Assembly (NCBI GenBank): GCA_004835665.1 | Contig: RBKR01000004.1 | Span: 868,001-932,000 of the forward strand | Length of the DNA stretch: 64,000 nt | Direction: 5' to 3' | Origin: Phoma sp. XZ068 | Lineage: Eukaryota > Ascomycota > Dothideomycetes > Pleosporales > Didymellaceae | The notes under the pieces: generated by a model | Seen by the model: the letters and a program-made list of their open reading frames with translations, nothing else | Told to the model about the DNA's origin: nothing | Database searches by the model: none | Translations under genes and position numbers: made by a program | Part shown: positions 36,378-47,449 of the stretch, one piece after another | Numbering within the stretch: the stretch's first letter is position 1 | Layout: every line of letters starts with the position of its first letter

Positions 36378-37820
36378 ATGCGCTCGACGATAAGAGCTCT
36401 CGCGGCCATCGCCTCCGCAGCTTGCCTCATTGCCCCTTCATCCGCGCAAACATACACCAACTGCAATCCCACACTAAGAACAGACTGCCCGCCCGACTCA
36501 GCGCTGGCTCGCACTGTCAACATCGACCTGAGCTCGGCATCTGACAGCTTCACCCCGCAATCGAACCCCACATACGGCAAAGATGGCGTTTCGTTTACCA
36601 TTTCCAAATCTGGCGACGCGCCTCAACTTACTTCGAAGTGGTATATTATGTTTGGCAAGGTCGACGTCGTACTCAAGGCAGCACCCGGAGCAGGCATAGT
36701 CAGCAGCTTCGTCATGCAGTCTGACACCCTCGACGAGATCGACTGGGAGTGGCTCGGCTCAGATCCTAATGAGGTTCAGACCAACTACTTTGGCAAGGGC
36801 CAGACCACCTCCTACAACCGAGGTGCATTCCACGCAGACGCTGGGAGCCAGTCTGGTTTCAAGACATACACCATCGAGTGGACCCCTCAGCAGATTGTCT
36901 GGCAGATCGACGGTGTTACTGTCCGTACTCTTGAGCCTGCCAACGCTGAGAACCAGTACCCCCAGACGCCCATGCAGATCAAGTTCGGTGCGTGGGCTGG
37001 TGGCGACTCGGGCAACGCTCCTGGTACTATCGAATGGGCTAGAGGTCCCACCGACTACAGCAAGGGGCCCTTCACCATGACAGTCAAGTCGCTCAAGGTT
37101 GCCGACTACTCCACTGGAAGCACATACACCTACGGCGACACCAGTGGAACTTGGAAGTCCATCAAATCCAACGGCGGTGTGATCTATTCGGGTGGTGACA
37201 AGCCGATCAACAGCGCGCCCCAAATCACTGCGACTGCAACTGGCGCTCCTCTTCCATTCACTCCTTCAAGGACTTCGTCGGACTACGACCGACCGAGTGT
37301 GTACCCATGGATTCCTGGTACATCCTCGGCCGCTCCCCAGCCTACCTTTGGCAACTACCCCGGGCTTCCGAGCGGGTGGACTGTCTCTGATAGCGGCAAA
37401 GTCCTCCCACCCAGCTCAGCTCCTGTCAGTAAGCCTAGTGTGCAACCTCCGATACTCGAATTACATGCTAACAGTGGATTACAGCCATCCCCTCTCGCTT
37501 CCTCTACGGTATTGCCTGCAGCTTCGCAGTCGGCTTCTTCTGGCGATTCTAAGACGTTGACCTTGACCGGCTACGATGACCGTGGCTTCTCTACGGTCTA
37601 CACCTCGTACCCTGGCACGACTCAGGCTCCTGCCACTGCCGCTTCGAAGCCTACCTCAACTGCCTCAACAAGCAGTGACCTGGCGCTGGAGAACGCTGCT
37701 GAGACAGCCCCTCCTGTTCCGAAAGCCAATTCAGGCACAGCACTTAAAGCGTTCGTCCGTCTTTTCGGTGTCCCCATGCTCCCATTCATGGCCACGGCAT
37801 TGATGGGAATCGAATGGTAG
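36378..37820 (+). CDS. Crh-like GH16 cell-wall transglycosylase (Crh1/Utr2 family)
   Basis: Secreted enzyme expected to link chitin to beta-glucan in the wall. ATG 36378 starts a signal peptide (residues 1-~23, ending PSSA). The GH16 domain spans ~45-275, with catalytic motif DEIDWEWLG (E120, D122, E124), then TNYFGKG, YTIEWTPQQIVWQIDG and FGAWAGGD. A Ser/Thr/Pro-rich linker follows. Read without splicing the protein is 480 aa and ends in a weakly hydrophobic tail after NSG, which could be a GPI signal. However 37429-37484 looks exactly like an intron (GTAAG, TGCTAAC, ACAG). Removing it shifts frame and ends the protein at 37552 after a hydrophobic tail (372 aa). An acceptor at 37521 would keep the frame. 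The C-terminus is therefore uncertain. Confidence 0.88.
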   Translation: MRSTIRALAAIASAACLIAPSSAQTYTNCNPTLRTDCPPDSALARTVNIDLSSASDSFTPQSNPTYGKDGVSFTISKSGDAPQLTSKWYIMFGKVDVVLKAAPGAGIVSSFVMQSDTLDEIDWEWLGSDPNEVQTNYFGKGQTTSYNRGAFHADAGSQSGFKTYTIEWTPQQIVWQIDGVTVRTLEPANAENQYPQTPMQIKFGAWAGGDSGNAPGTIEWARGPTDYSKGPFTMTVKSLKVADYSTGSTYTYGDTSGTWKSIKSNGGVIYSGGDKPINSAPQITATATGAPLPFTPSRTSSDYDRPSVYPWIPGTSSAAPQPTFGNYPGLPSGWTVSDSGKVLPPSSAPVSKPSVQPPILELHANSGLQPSPLASSTVLPAASQSASSGDSKTLTLTGYDDRGFSTVYTSYPGTTQAPATAASKPTSTASTSSDLALENAAETAPPVPKANSGTALKAFVRLFGVPMLPFMATALMGIEW

Positions 37821-38147
37821 AAATATTCCCCCCTTTGGCGATCACTTCTGGCATGTGTGGAGTTATTTTTGTTCGCCGTCTTTTTAGCGTGGGAGTTTGA
37901 GGTTATAAAGTTCAAAGTCAAAGTTTGTGTTGCATTTGCAAGGTACCCAGCATTCAGGCTGGGGGCATCATTCAAGTTTTAAATAGAGATCGCCCTTCAG
38001 TGGGTTAATGATTAGACGTACAGATACGAGAAACGAGCTATGGCTCAGTAAATAATCGAATGAAGGATGTATATGATCATTCAATGTCCAAGATGTTGTT
38101 GTGCCATCTAATGCCCAATTCTCTAATACCCTTCAGCCGGATTCTAA
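37821..38147. other. Convergent spacer between GH16 and GH5 genes
   Basis: This 327-bp AT-rich spacer holds two 3' ends. No gene is seen. Confidence 0.4.
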
Positions 38148-39357
38148 TCAGCACTTCGCAAGCTCCTTGACCTTCCAGAAGTTCTTGGGAATAATGCCCG
38201 CCTCAACAGCACCACTGTAACTCCACCTCCAATCTCCACCCAACTCAGTTTTCCAGCTCCAAAACACCCAACCCCTCTGCTTCTCATATGCCTGCACCTG
38301 CGCAGCCCACCACTGCCTATACCACTCGTGGTTCTCCTCTCTAACCGGCGAAAACTGCTCACTCCATTCTTTCTCCTGCTTGATGGCGAGACTCCACTCC
38401 CCAATGATCAACGGCTTATTCCCCTCACGCGAAGGAAACGCATCGCCGCACGAAGTACCCAAGTAGTCTGCCTTCGTCGCGGGCGTAGACGAGTATGTCA
38501 GGTACCGGTGGTTATCGAATGCCAGACCGCCCGCGCCATAGGGCAGGTTCTGGCGCGGATTACCTGCGCCCCATGTCGAGTCCATCATTTGCAGGGTGAG
38601 TGCTTTCCACCGGGGGACTTTGAGGTTGGCTTCGACGGCGCGGATGGTGGTGTAGGCGGTGGGGTAGTAGGTTGTTATCAGCGAGGGGTGGGCGGGTTCG
38701 GGTTCGTTGAGGAGTTCCAGCATGAATGTGGTTTTGTATTGGGGGTTTGTGTGGATGCGCTCGGTTATGTTGCGGAGGAAGGTATATGCGCGGTTGTAGT
38801 TCTCGGGGCAGTAGAAACCGGCGTTTGTGGTTTTCTGGGTTGTCAGTGTTTGGTTGTGAGTGGAGGGGAGGTGGTGGACTTACACGCCCGGTGAAGGCGT
38901 TGTTGGGGACTTGTACACCAGGTGCGCCATGGAGGTCCAAAATGACACTGATGTTGTGTGAAGCTGCTAGCCCGACGACTTTGTCAAGATACTTCATTCC
39001 ACCTCGCGGCCAGTTCTCTCCAGGGGTGATCGTCTCTTCTACGAACCAGTGTCCAACAGGGATACGAACAGTGTTGAGTCCGTAGCTCTTGATCTTGATG
39101 AAGTCTTCAACTGTGATGAAGGTGTCCCAGTGCTTTTGAAAGGCGGCATCGGCTTTCTCTTGACCAAGGGCAGCAACGCAGTCCCATTCTGAGGCAGTGC
39201 CGTTGCAACCCATGGCTTTCCACGTGTTGCTGGACATCCATGGCTCGACGATGAAGAGAGAACCTAGGTTTACGCCGCGAATCTTGTAACCTGGGAGAGC
39301 GGCGAGAGTAGCTGATACTGCGCAAGCCAAGATAGCGAGCAAGATTAATTTGGCCAT
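38148..39357 (-). CDS. Secreted GH5 exo-beta-1,3-glucanase
   Basis: Two exons (38884-39357, 38148-38834; intron 49 nt) encode 386 aa. The signal peptide is residues 1-~19 (MAKLILLAILACAVSATLA). The GH5 barrel begins YKIRGVNLGSLFIVEPWM, a hallmark of fungal exo-glucanases. Further family features are TVRIPVGHW, VILDLHGAPGVQ, ELLNEPEP with the acid/base glutamate, and LIIGEWSLA with the nucleophile glutamate. WVFWSWKTE near the end lines the active site. It should release glucose from beta-1,3-glucan in the wall or medium. The absence of a C-terminal hydrophobic tail argues for free secretion. Confidence 0.93.
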
Positions 39358-40487
39358 GACGGATGGTGAGATGAGTGAAGGAGTTTAGCCTGAAAGCTTG
39401 ACAAAGGCCGCCAAGAAGGTATTTAAATTATTCAACAAGTTGTTAGAGTCCTGAGTAGAGTCGGAGAAGGTGGATACTGGAGGGTGGTAAGGTGGGTGGT
39501 GGTGTTCGGACTCCATCTTGTAGCGACGAAGTCCGGATCGAGTGTTTTACTTTCACTTGAACCCCTAGGCGGTCCGCCATACCTTCACTTCAGTGCTTTC
39601 TGACAGGGTTCCTAGCGATAAGGAGTAGGCGCACTTGGTCGCTGCTTTGTAAGGATTGGTGTGCATGATGTATTGAGACACCATGCAGCTGACTTTGAGA
39701 ATGTGGTGAATCTACCACGCCGACTTGAGTGAGCAGTGTATTTGAATGGACATTCAAGTTGATTTTTCAGTGTAACTGAAGTAGATGGGAACATAACAAA
39801 GCCGCAGAGGTGAATTTGAACACTGTTATCGCAGGCGCATTCATGAGTAGATGACTGCCAGAGGCGAGAGTATTATTACGAGACCTCTTATATCTTGCCT
39901 GGTGGACCAAAGAAAATAAAACAGAGAAATGAGATATTCAAAAGTGCGGCGTTAAATCATGTGCCTGTGTCATTCAGCAACCAAGGGCGTGAGGAGTGGC
40001 TTACCGATCACGCGCGGCAGCATGGTTGCATGGCAAGTTTTATGGACCTTTTCGCATAGTAATTACTAGTATCCTACAAGAAGAACGCATAATCGCACGT
40101 GCCTCAGCCATCATGAAGTACAGTTACGGCGGTTAGATCAACCTTTTTGAATGAACCCTGCAGGCGCCTCTGAAGTCAACGCCGTAGAAAGTGGTGATAA
40201 AGACAGCCGCAGAAATACAAGAGCTGAGGTCGAAGAAACAGATCCTCAAACTCGAAAAAATATAGAGACCACCAGGAGATCAGAAGTGAGTGTCCCTTGC
40301 TACAGGACGACAGTATAGACGCACGCATAAACGATGTTCCTGGGCACACCTGTGCCGAAGCTGAAGGCGCGTCAGTCATGTACGCCGATGGCTTTCCTGC
40401 AGCTCAGGACACCAGCATGTCTCATAATCGCGAAAGAAGATCTATAGTTGCCTGATAGGACCCTCCTCCGAGCCCGGCTTGCGGGTT
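39358..40487. other. 1.1-kb spacer upstream of the GH5 glucanase
   Basis: No gene is supported. It holds the GH5 promoter and the 3' end of the Hrp1-like gene. Confidence 0.4.
39568..39578. promoter_or_regulatory. Palindrome GGCGGTCCGCC with CGG-N-CCG core
   Basis: This perfect 11-bp palindrome lies ~210 bp upstream of the GH5 glucanase start. CGG half-sites facing each other are typical targets of fungal Zn2Cys6 regulators. One base of spacing is short, and the role is unproven. Confidence 0.3.
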
Positions 40488-43454
40488 CTATCCTCGACCG
40501 CCGCCGTAGGGCTGGTGTCGGAAGTTGTTGGTTCGTCCACCACCTCGGTAGTTGGCACCAGGTTTGCCGGCGTTCTTCGGGCCCGTTGGCGCGTTGATAG
40601 GTGCGGCGCTGGGGCCGGTGGGGGGCTGTGAGGAGCCTTGACGTTGGCGGTTGTTGTTCTGGTGCTTGAAGCCACCGCGGCCGCCACCAGGGCCAGATGG
40701 GATGGAGGGCTGAGGGGCATCGTCGTACATGCCTTCCCAACTTGTGGGTCCTCCTTGACCTCCATATCCACCTGACTGCTGTTGACGCCGGGCTTGCTGT
40801 TGCTCGTATTTTTGTTGTTCGAAGGCTAGTTGTTCTTGAGCTGTGTACGCTGGACGAGGACCACCGCCCATCATACCTTGTTCGTTCCCGCCGTTGAAGC
40901 CGCCGCCGCCGCCGCCCTGTTGCATCATCTGTTGCTGCTGCATCTGCTGCATCTGTTGCATTTGCTGCATCTGCATAGGGTTCATGCCGGCGCCCATGTT
41001 CTGGGGGTTCGGGCTGCCGCTACCACGGTTCATGCCTCCTCCCATCATCTGCTGCATGTTTTGCATCTGCTGCATTTGCATCGGGTTCATGCCGCCCATG
41101 CCACCCATCGCACCTGGCATGCCGCCACCACCGCCAGCAGCAAGCTGTTGTTGCATCTGCTGGAAGTACTGCTGCATTCGCTGCCAGTATTGTGCCATCA
41201 TAGCAGGGGTCATGCCGGCGTTGCCGCCTTGTTGTTGCTGGTTGTTCTGGTTATCATAGCCTCCATTACCATTACCTCCATCACGGTTGCCGAACTTGTT
41301 ATTGCGACCAAATTTCTTGTCGTCTTCGCCGTCTCGCATGTTGCCTCGGGGTTGGGCACGCTTGACCTCGATCGGCTTGCCGAGAATCTGGAGGGGTTGC
41401 TTCAGTGTTGCGTCTACCGCTGCGTCGCCGTCAAAGGTGACGAAACCGAAGCCGCGTGGCCTGCCTGTCTCTTTGTCCATCATGAGGGTAGCATCGACAA
41501 CGCGACCAAATTGCTTGAAGAAGTTTGTGAAATCCTCCTCGGTTGCTTCTTGGCTGACACCACCAACAAAAATCTTGCTGGTTCGCTCTTGCTCCTCTCT
41601 GGGGATAGCTCTCTTAGGGTCAATCTGTTATGTCGTTAGTTTGTCGCTCCTTTCGATGGACATGAACGTACAATCTTGCCATCGAGATAGTGTTCCTTGA
41701 CCATAACGGTGTTGACGCATTTGGGGTCTCGGAAAGTGAGGAAACCAAACCCTCGCGAGCGGCCCGTTGCGGAGTCGCGCATGACGGTACATTCGCTGAC
41801 TTCGCCGAACTGCGTGAAGTAGCCTTTGAGAGAATCTGTCCACGTTGTCAGGAGCGTTACTCAAACAGGTAGTTAAACACGAGCGTAAGGCGCTGCGAAT
41901 TGTTGACGAATCTGTGCGTACCTTCTGTCGTCTCCCAGTTCAGACCTCCGATGAACATCTTACTATCACATTGTCAGTATGTCGCCTCAACACCAATCTT
42001 AATCAGCTAGCAGTCAAATAGCAATAGGGCAGGCGCATCATAGGTTGTAGGCTTCCCGCACAGGCGGCTCAAGCCAGTGTCGAAGATGTTGTTGGTTGTT
42101 TTTGGCATCCATCGGCCAGGCTGCATCCCGATGTATCGGACCGGTAGGGTGACAGGGTATGTATGTGTTGAGGGCTGGTAGTCGAATGGTTGCCACTAGT
42201 GGTCTAGAATGGACGGTGTCAATTGTAGGTGTCGTGACGTTGGGTGCCAGTCCCTTGGCAGTTGGTGCGATAACCCGGGTCAACTTGCAGCATGTTTGTC
42301 GAAGGCCAATCGTGGGATGCCGCAAAGCGAGGGTGGTTAAGCGAGGGTGGTGACTGCGCCGCACCATGTCCAGCATGTCGAACTCGTGGCGTATGCCCAA
42401 TCAGACGGATGCGGAGTGCATTCCAAATACTGAGTATCCACCACGCGTGCAGCAAGTAGAGGCAGCCTGTCCTGTAATAGGCACAGTGTGTTCGGATGAA
42501 GCGTCTGTGTTCTGCTACGGAGTCGAGTGCTGATGTCTGAAACAGAACATCGCACAGCTCGACGGACTATCCTCAGCTTGCGTTGTTGGTACGCGCTATC
42601 AAGTACCTAGGTATTTATCGACAAGAGGCGCTGCCAAAACTTTCCGGCAAGCTGCGATAGTCCTCGCGTAAGGCGTACTGAAGGGTGGTCTGAGTATAGC
42701 ATAGCCGTCGACTATCCACATTCCAGCTCGTTCCCCCAACTCATGAGTGCGATGTTGTTGCCAGCCTCCCCGAGGGCGCTCGAATCGCGAGCTTCCGGCA
42801 TGCACAGCCTACATCCTATTCCACGTCGAATTGCCAAACTCCAAGCAGTCTTGGGGTAGTCAACACGTGCCCGACGAATCCTCGATGCAGCTTGCGCGAC
42901 CCTTGAGACTTCCATGCTGGGTTTCAACGAGCCTCTTACAGTCCGGAATCATTGGAAACAACACATACAGTCCAGCGTGCTGGACTTGGAGAGATGCCTA
43001 AGCGTATGCTGACAAGCTTTTGTGGAAGCTTCTATACCTTGTGATGCGCCTGATGGTAACATGAGACTTCAAATGCAAGACTTACCCGTCCTCCTTTACG
43101 TTGATGGGGCCATAGTTATCATCATCGGCCTGGGCGTTGTCGTATGACTGGTTAGCTCCGTTGTTGTACGTCGAGCCGTCCATGTTGGTGTCAGCACCAG
43201 CGGCAGCAGGCTCTTGCCATGATGGCGCAGCCTCCTGTGCCGCTTCTTGCGGTGGGGCGCTCTGTGGCTCTGCATTTGCTTCTGGCTCGGGCTTGGGTGG
43301 TGCAGCGGCTGCCTGCGTTGGCTTGGATGCGGGCTCGTCGTCGTAGCTGAGGGCGTGTTAGCAGAGCCTCGCGCTAGGCGCCAGCGCTGTAGCACTGAAT
43401 GCAGAACGCGACGTACAGATCGTCGAAGAGGTCCTCCTCCTGGTAGTCGGCCAT
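40488..43454 (-). CDS. HRP1: hnRNP-type RNA-binding protein Hrp1/Nab4 (two RRMs)
   Basis: This shuttling RNA-binding protein belongs to the cleavage/polyadenylation factor IB group; it binds UA-rich signals in pre-mRNA. Five exons (43417-43454, 43086-43346, 41922-41962, 41672-41835, 40488-41624) encode 546 aa. The N-terminus is acidic and Pro/Ala-rich. RRM1 (KMFIGGLNWETTE ... GRSRGFGFLTF) and RRM2 (KIFVGGVSQEATEEDF ... GRPRGFGFVTF) are joined by the conserved IDPKRAIPREEQ linker. The C-terminus is Gln/Met/Gly-rich, prion-like, with NPMQMQQM repeats, and ends in RGG-type motifs (GGGRGG, YRGGGR). Intron 2 (41963-43085) is 1123 nt, more than ten times the usual size here. All junctions keep frame. 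Confidence 0.93.
41963..43085 (-). other. 1123-nt intron of the Hrp1-like gene
   Basis: The donor is GTAAGT and the acceptor GATAG. Short frames inside show no coding character. A perfect inverted repeat, AGTCCAGC-GT-GCTGGACT, lies at 42969-42986, about 100 nt inside the 5' splice site. No transposon termini were recognised. Confidence 0.7.
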
Positions 43455-43859
43455 AGTGATGGTGTGGTGAAGGGTGGTGTGGTGACGAGGATGGACAGAA
43501 GCTGCGCAGGAAACGACCTTCACTCGGACCGGTCGGCACTAGAGGGGGCTCGAAGTGAGTAGAAGGAATAAACAGTTAGCAAGCGACGGCTGCACAGCAA
43601 TCTGGTGGGCGGGTGGGCAGGTCGAGGGTCGGCGTCGCAAAGCTTCGAGTGCGCAGAGCTTGACGACAGGGTGAGGTGATGGGGCAGGCGCGCTAGTTTA
43701 GCGCGCCGACTGAGGGCAAGAGAGCCGCAGCCGGGGGTGCGTGCGTGCCAGCTGCTCTAGCTCGGTGTTCCAACCTCACGGCCAGCAAGTGTCAAGCGGG
43801 GTGAAGCGTGATGCCCCAGTGATGCCCCGTATTCGACATATGCGCACACTGCAGCCAGG
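43455..43859. promoter_or_regulatory. Divergent promoter of HRP1-like and Gyp1-like genes
   Basis: This 405-bp GC-rich stretch lies between opposite start codons. No specific site is identified. Confidence 0.35.
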
Positions 43860-45931
43860 ATGAAGAAGCAACAGCAGGTACGCAAGGCAATCATATCAGC
43901 TGATACGACTCGAGCTGCGCTAACCCTCTGTCTGTGCAGGAAATGGTCCAGGTCGGTTCGTGCACTTCCACTTGGCCACTGCCGTCATAGCATCGAGGGT
44001 AGCTAACATGTCGTTTTGCTGCCAACAGACCGCTCTGCGTAAGTTGTCCATGGATGCAGTGCACCTGCCACGTAGTCGCTGACCTGATGCGCGCAGTTCC
44101 AATTCTCCCTTCTGGCGAACCACGTCCAACGCCTCCAATCCACCCTCGCAAAGCAAGAAGATTATCGGCGCATCATACTCGCATGCCGACATACTCAACT
44201 TCAATGCGTTGTATGCCTTTCGTGCCCTACGTGCACCGCATCAGCTGATGCATATAGGAACCTCTCCGGCTCCAGCTCGCGCCCTCGAACGCCGCCATCC
44301 GCTGGCCACAGCCGCGAGTCCAGCACCGCACCCCACCGAACCACCAGCAACATCTCGCCACGCGCTACGCGGGAGAACTACGGCAGCTTCCTTCGCCAGT
44401 CGAACAACGACTGGGATGACGTTGACGAGGACGATGGTGACATCATGTTCGAGGACGACGAGGACGAGTTCGGTCTTCCCAGCATAGCAAATGCGCGACG
44501 GAAGGGGCGGCGGAAGGAACCATCCACGGGGAAAGACCTTGGCGGCACCTATGCGCACACTAGGAACGGACTGGGCTCCGCAGGGTCGACAGCATGGCGA
44601 AGCATAGACAGCGGCGACATTGCTGAAGAGCGAGGCATCCCTAGCTACCCCACTGCAAAGAAGATCGAAGGGAAGATACTCCGACCGCAATACCAGGAAA
44701 TCTTGCGCGATCCTGCAAACTCCATGCACCTCATCGAACATCCATCCGTGCAACCCAATGCCACGGCAAAGCAAATCGAGGAGCACTCCGCCCGGACAAC
44801 TCGCATAAATAAGTTCAAGAGAATACTACAGGCAAGCACCATATCTCTGTCAGATTTGCGCGATTCAGCGTGGTCAGGAGTACCATCTGAGGTCCGCGCA
44901 ATGACATGGCAGGTTCTGTTGGGTTACCTTCCTACCAGCAGCGAGCGAAGGGTAGCAACACTGGAACGCAAAAGGAAAGAATACTTGGAAGGCGTTCGCC
45001 AAGCTTTCGAGAAGGGCACCTCAGGCAGCACTGGCGCCGTTGCCGCCGGTATAGCAGGCGCTTCATCATTTCCATCCACCATTCGGGGACGAGGACGAGG
45101 TCTGGACGAAGCCATCTGGCATCAAATCAGCATCGATGTACCAAGAACCAACCCTCATCTCGAGCTTTACAGCTATGAGGCGACACAGAGATCATTAGAG
45201 AGGATACTATACGTCTGGGCGATACGGCATCCCGCCTCCGGTTACGTGCAGGGCATCAACGATCTGGTCACGCCGTTCTGGCAGGTCTTTCTTGGCGCCT
45301 ACATTTCAGATCCTGATATTGAATTCGGGATGGACCCAGGGCAGCTCCCCAAGCAAGTCCTAGATGCAGTCGAAGCTGACTCGTTCTGGTGTTTAACCAA
45401 GCTTCTTGATGGAATTCAAGACAATTACATTGCACATCAGCCAGGCATCCAGCGGCAAGTAGCAAGCCTGCGAGACCTTACTACACGAATCGACGATGGC
45501 TTGGCAAAGCATTTGCAGAACGAAGGTGTCGAGTTCATTCAGTTCAGCTTCCGGTGGATGAACTGTCTTCTGATGCGTGAGATATCGGTCAAAAACACAA
45601 TCCGGATGTGGGACACGTATTTGGTTAGTGTAACCGCTTCCATTTCTCATAACAGCCCACTAACAAGGAACAGGCTGAAGAAGACGGTTTCTCATCCTTC
45701 CATCTCTACGTATGTGCAGCTTTCCTAGTCAAATGGTCCGACCAGCTGCGGAAGATGGACTTCCAGGAGGTTATGATGTTCCTGCAATCGCTGCCAACAA
45801 AGCAGTGGACCGAGAAGGACATCGAACTGCTTTTAAGCGAAGCGTTCATTTGGCAGAGTTTGTTCAAAGGAAGTGGTGCGCACTTGAAGAACACAAGCTC
45901 AAGAGGGATTGGCATGGGTCCTGACTTTTAG
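43860..45931 (+). CDS. GYP1: TBC-domain Rab GTPase-activating protein (Gyp1-like)
   Basis: This is a GAP for Rab/Ypt GTPases of the Golgi (Gyp1 acts on Ypt1 in yeast). The proposed exons are 43860-43877, 43940-43959, 44029-44038, 44097-45623 and 45674-45931 (610 aa). The first three exons total only 48 nt and are my best in-frame solution, not proven. After them comes a coiled segment FQFSLLANHVQRLQSTLAKQEDYRR, then a Ser/Pro- and Asp/Glu-rich region. The TBC domain (~residues 270-580) contains SGVPSEVRAMTWQVLLGYLP, the arginine finger IDVPRTNP and glutamine finger GYVQGIND. The last exon, AEEDGFSSFHLYVCAAFL, completes it. Residues encoded by ~44155-44252 are unusually Cys-rich and may hide an unrecognised intron. 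Confidence 0.85.
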
Positions 45932-46300
45932 GAAACTTTGGTGATGTTGCAAACGCCGAGATGACCTACTTGTATATAATCCGCTAATACATCGCATAAT
46001 GATCATCATGATAACAACAATATGCTACTTATAAGCTCGGCACATCATGACCCGTGGTACAGCTCTTGCCGGATAGTGGATGTTATATCCGGAGCCCCGC
46101 ACCCCACCATCCACATTGATATCTGTGGCTAGCCACGATCTGCAACTCCATACGTATATAAGCACGTCCTGTCACGTTTTGTGAGAATTCGACATTATTT
46201 TTGTAAAGTAACCTTCCCGTGGCAAGTATAGTGCCTGCCTTTCCACCAAAACAGCAGACCATTGGAACACATCCTTTGGTATACAATCACAGTCAACACC
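45932..46300. other. Spacer between Gyp1-like and cyclase genes
   Basis: About 370 AT-rich bases with the Gyp1-like 3' end and the cyclase promoter. No gene is seen. Confidence 0.4.
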
Positions 46301-47449
46301 ATGGAACAGCCTAGTAGACCTCCATTCGATGAGCTCCCACTGGACAAGGAAGGACCACCAGGCAATGCATGGGGCCTCTACGGCTTCGACGACGAACTCG
46401 GCGCCCTGAACATGATCACCCCTGCCACCGTAAAAGCTGCAGCCCAAGAAATCCAAACCGGCGAACGCGTATCCCTAGACTGGTACCTGAACCTCCCCTC
46501 ACACCCATCCTTTGGCCGACCCTCATTCGGCTGGCGCATGGAAAACAGAACCCACCCGGACGGCACCAAGCGCATCGTCAACGACGACCACCTCGACATC
46601 AACACCCAGTCCAGCAGCCAGTGGGACGGCTTCCGCCACTACGGCTACCAACAAGCAGGCCGGTACTACGGCGGGCGCACGCAATCCGACATCGAAACCA
46701 CCGACATCATCGGCATCGACAAGATCGCGCACTCCGGCGGCATCTCCGCCCGCGCCGTTATCCTGGATTACCCACGCTACCTGGCCAAGAAAGGCGCCGA
46801 TGCTATCGATGCGCTGTCAGCCCATGCCATTACCGCCGCGGAGCTGAAGGATATGCTGGCGCAGACGGGCGTGCAGGCGCGAAACGGGGATTTGCTACTT
46901 GTCCGGACGGGATTCACGGAGCAGTATGGAAAGCTGAGCGAGCAGGAGAGGAAGGAGTTGGCGGGTAAGGCGCCGGCGTTTGCTGGCGTGAAGAGCAATA
47001 AGGAGACGTTGAGGTGGATTTGGGAGAGTGGGTTTGTGGCTGTTGCTGGGTATGTTTCCGCTTCTCCTTTTCCTTAGCAGATTTGAACTTTGTTGTTAAT
47101 GATCGTAGAGATGCGCCCTCCTTTGAAATGGCGCCTCTGGTGGGCGACCACACAAAACCAGGCGGTATCTGGAAAGGCGAAGAGTGGGAAGCCGACATGC
47201 AAGGTGGTGGACTCGTTCATCAGTGGCTACTTGCCGGATGGGGTGTGATGATTGGCGAGATGTGGGATTTGGAGTCCTTGTGCGAGAAGGCGGAAGAGTT
47301 GGGGCGGTGGACGTGCTTTGTTAGTAGTGTGCCACTGAAGGTAAGTCTGATCTACGAGGCGATGAGATGAGTACCAAACGGTGATGCTAATGAGGGAACA
47401 GGTACCGGGTGGTGTTGCGAGCCCGCCGAATGCCGTGGCGATATTCTAG
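46301..47449 (+). CDS. Cyclase-family metal hydrolase (kynurenine formamidase-like fold)
   Basis: Three exons (46301-47049, 47109-47340, 47402-47449) encode 342 aa. ATG 46301 (MEQPSRPPFDELPLDKE) is preferred over a TTG upstream. The fungal cyclase-family features are GNAWGLYGFDDELGALN near the N-terminus, HLDINTQSSSQWDGFRHYGY with the probable metal-site residues, GDLLLVRTGF, and the C-terminal GGLVHQWLLAGWGVMIGE with PPNAVAIF at the end. The bacterial HxGTHxDxP motif is replaced by SQWDGFRHYGY, as in other fungal members. The substrate is unknown; the fold is shared with formamidases and some polyketide-modifying enzymes. No biosynthetic backbone gene is nearby. Confidence 0.87.

Noticed and set aside
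40830..41639. 269-codon plus-strand Leu/His-rich frame
   Set aside because: Antisense to the Gln/Met/Gly repeat region of the Hrp1-like protein; the low complexity explains the open frame.
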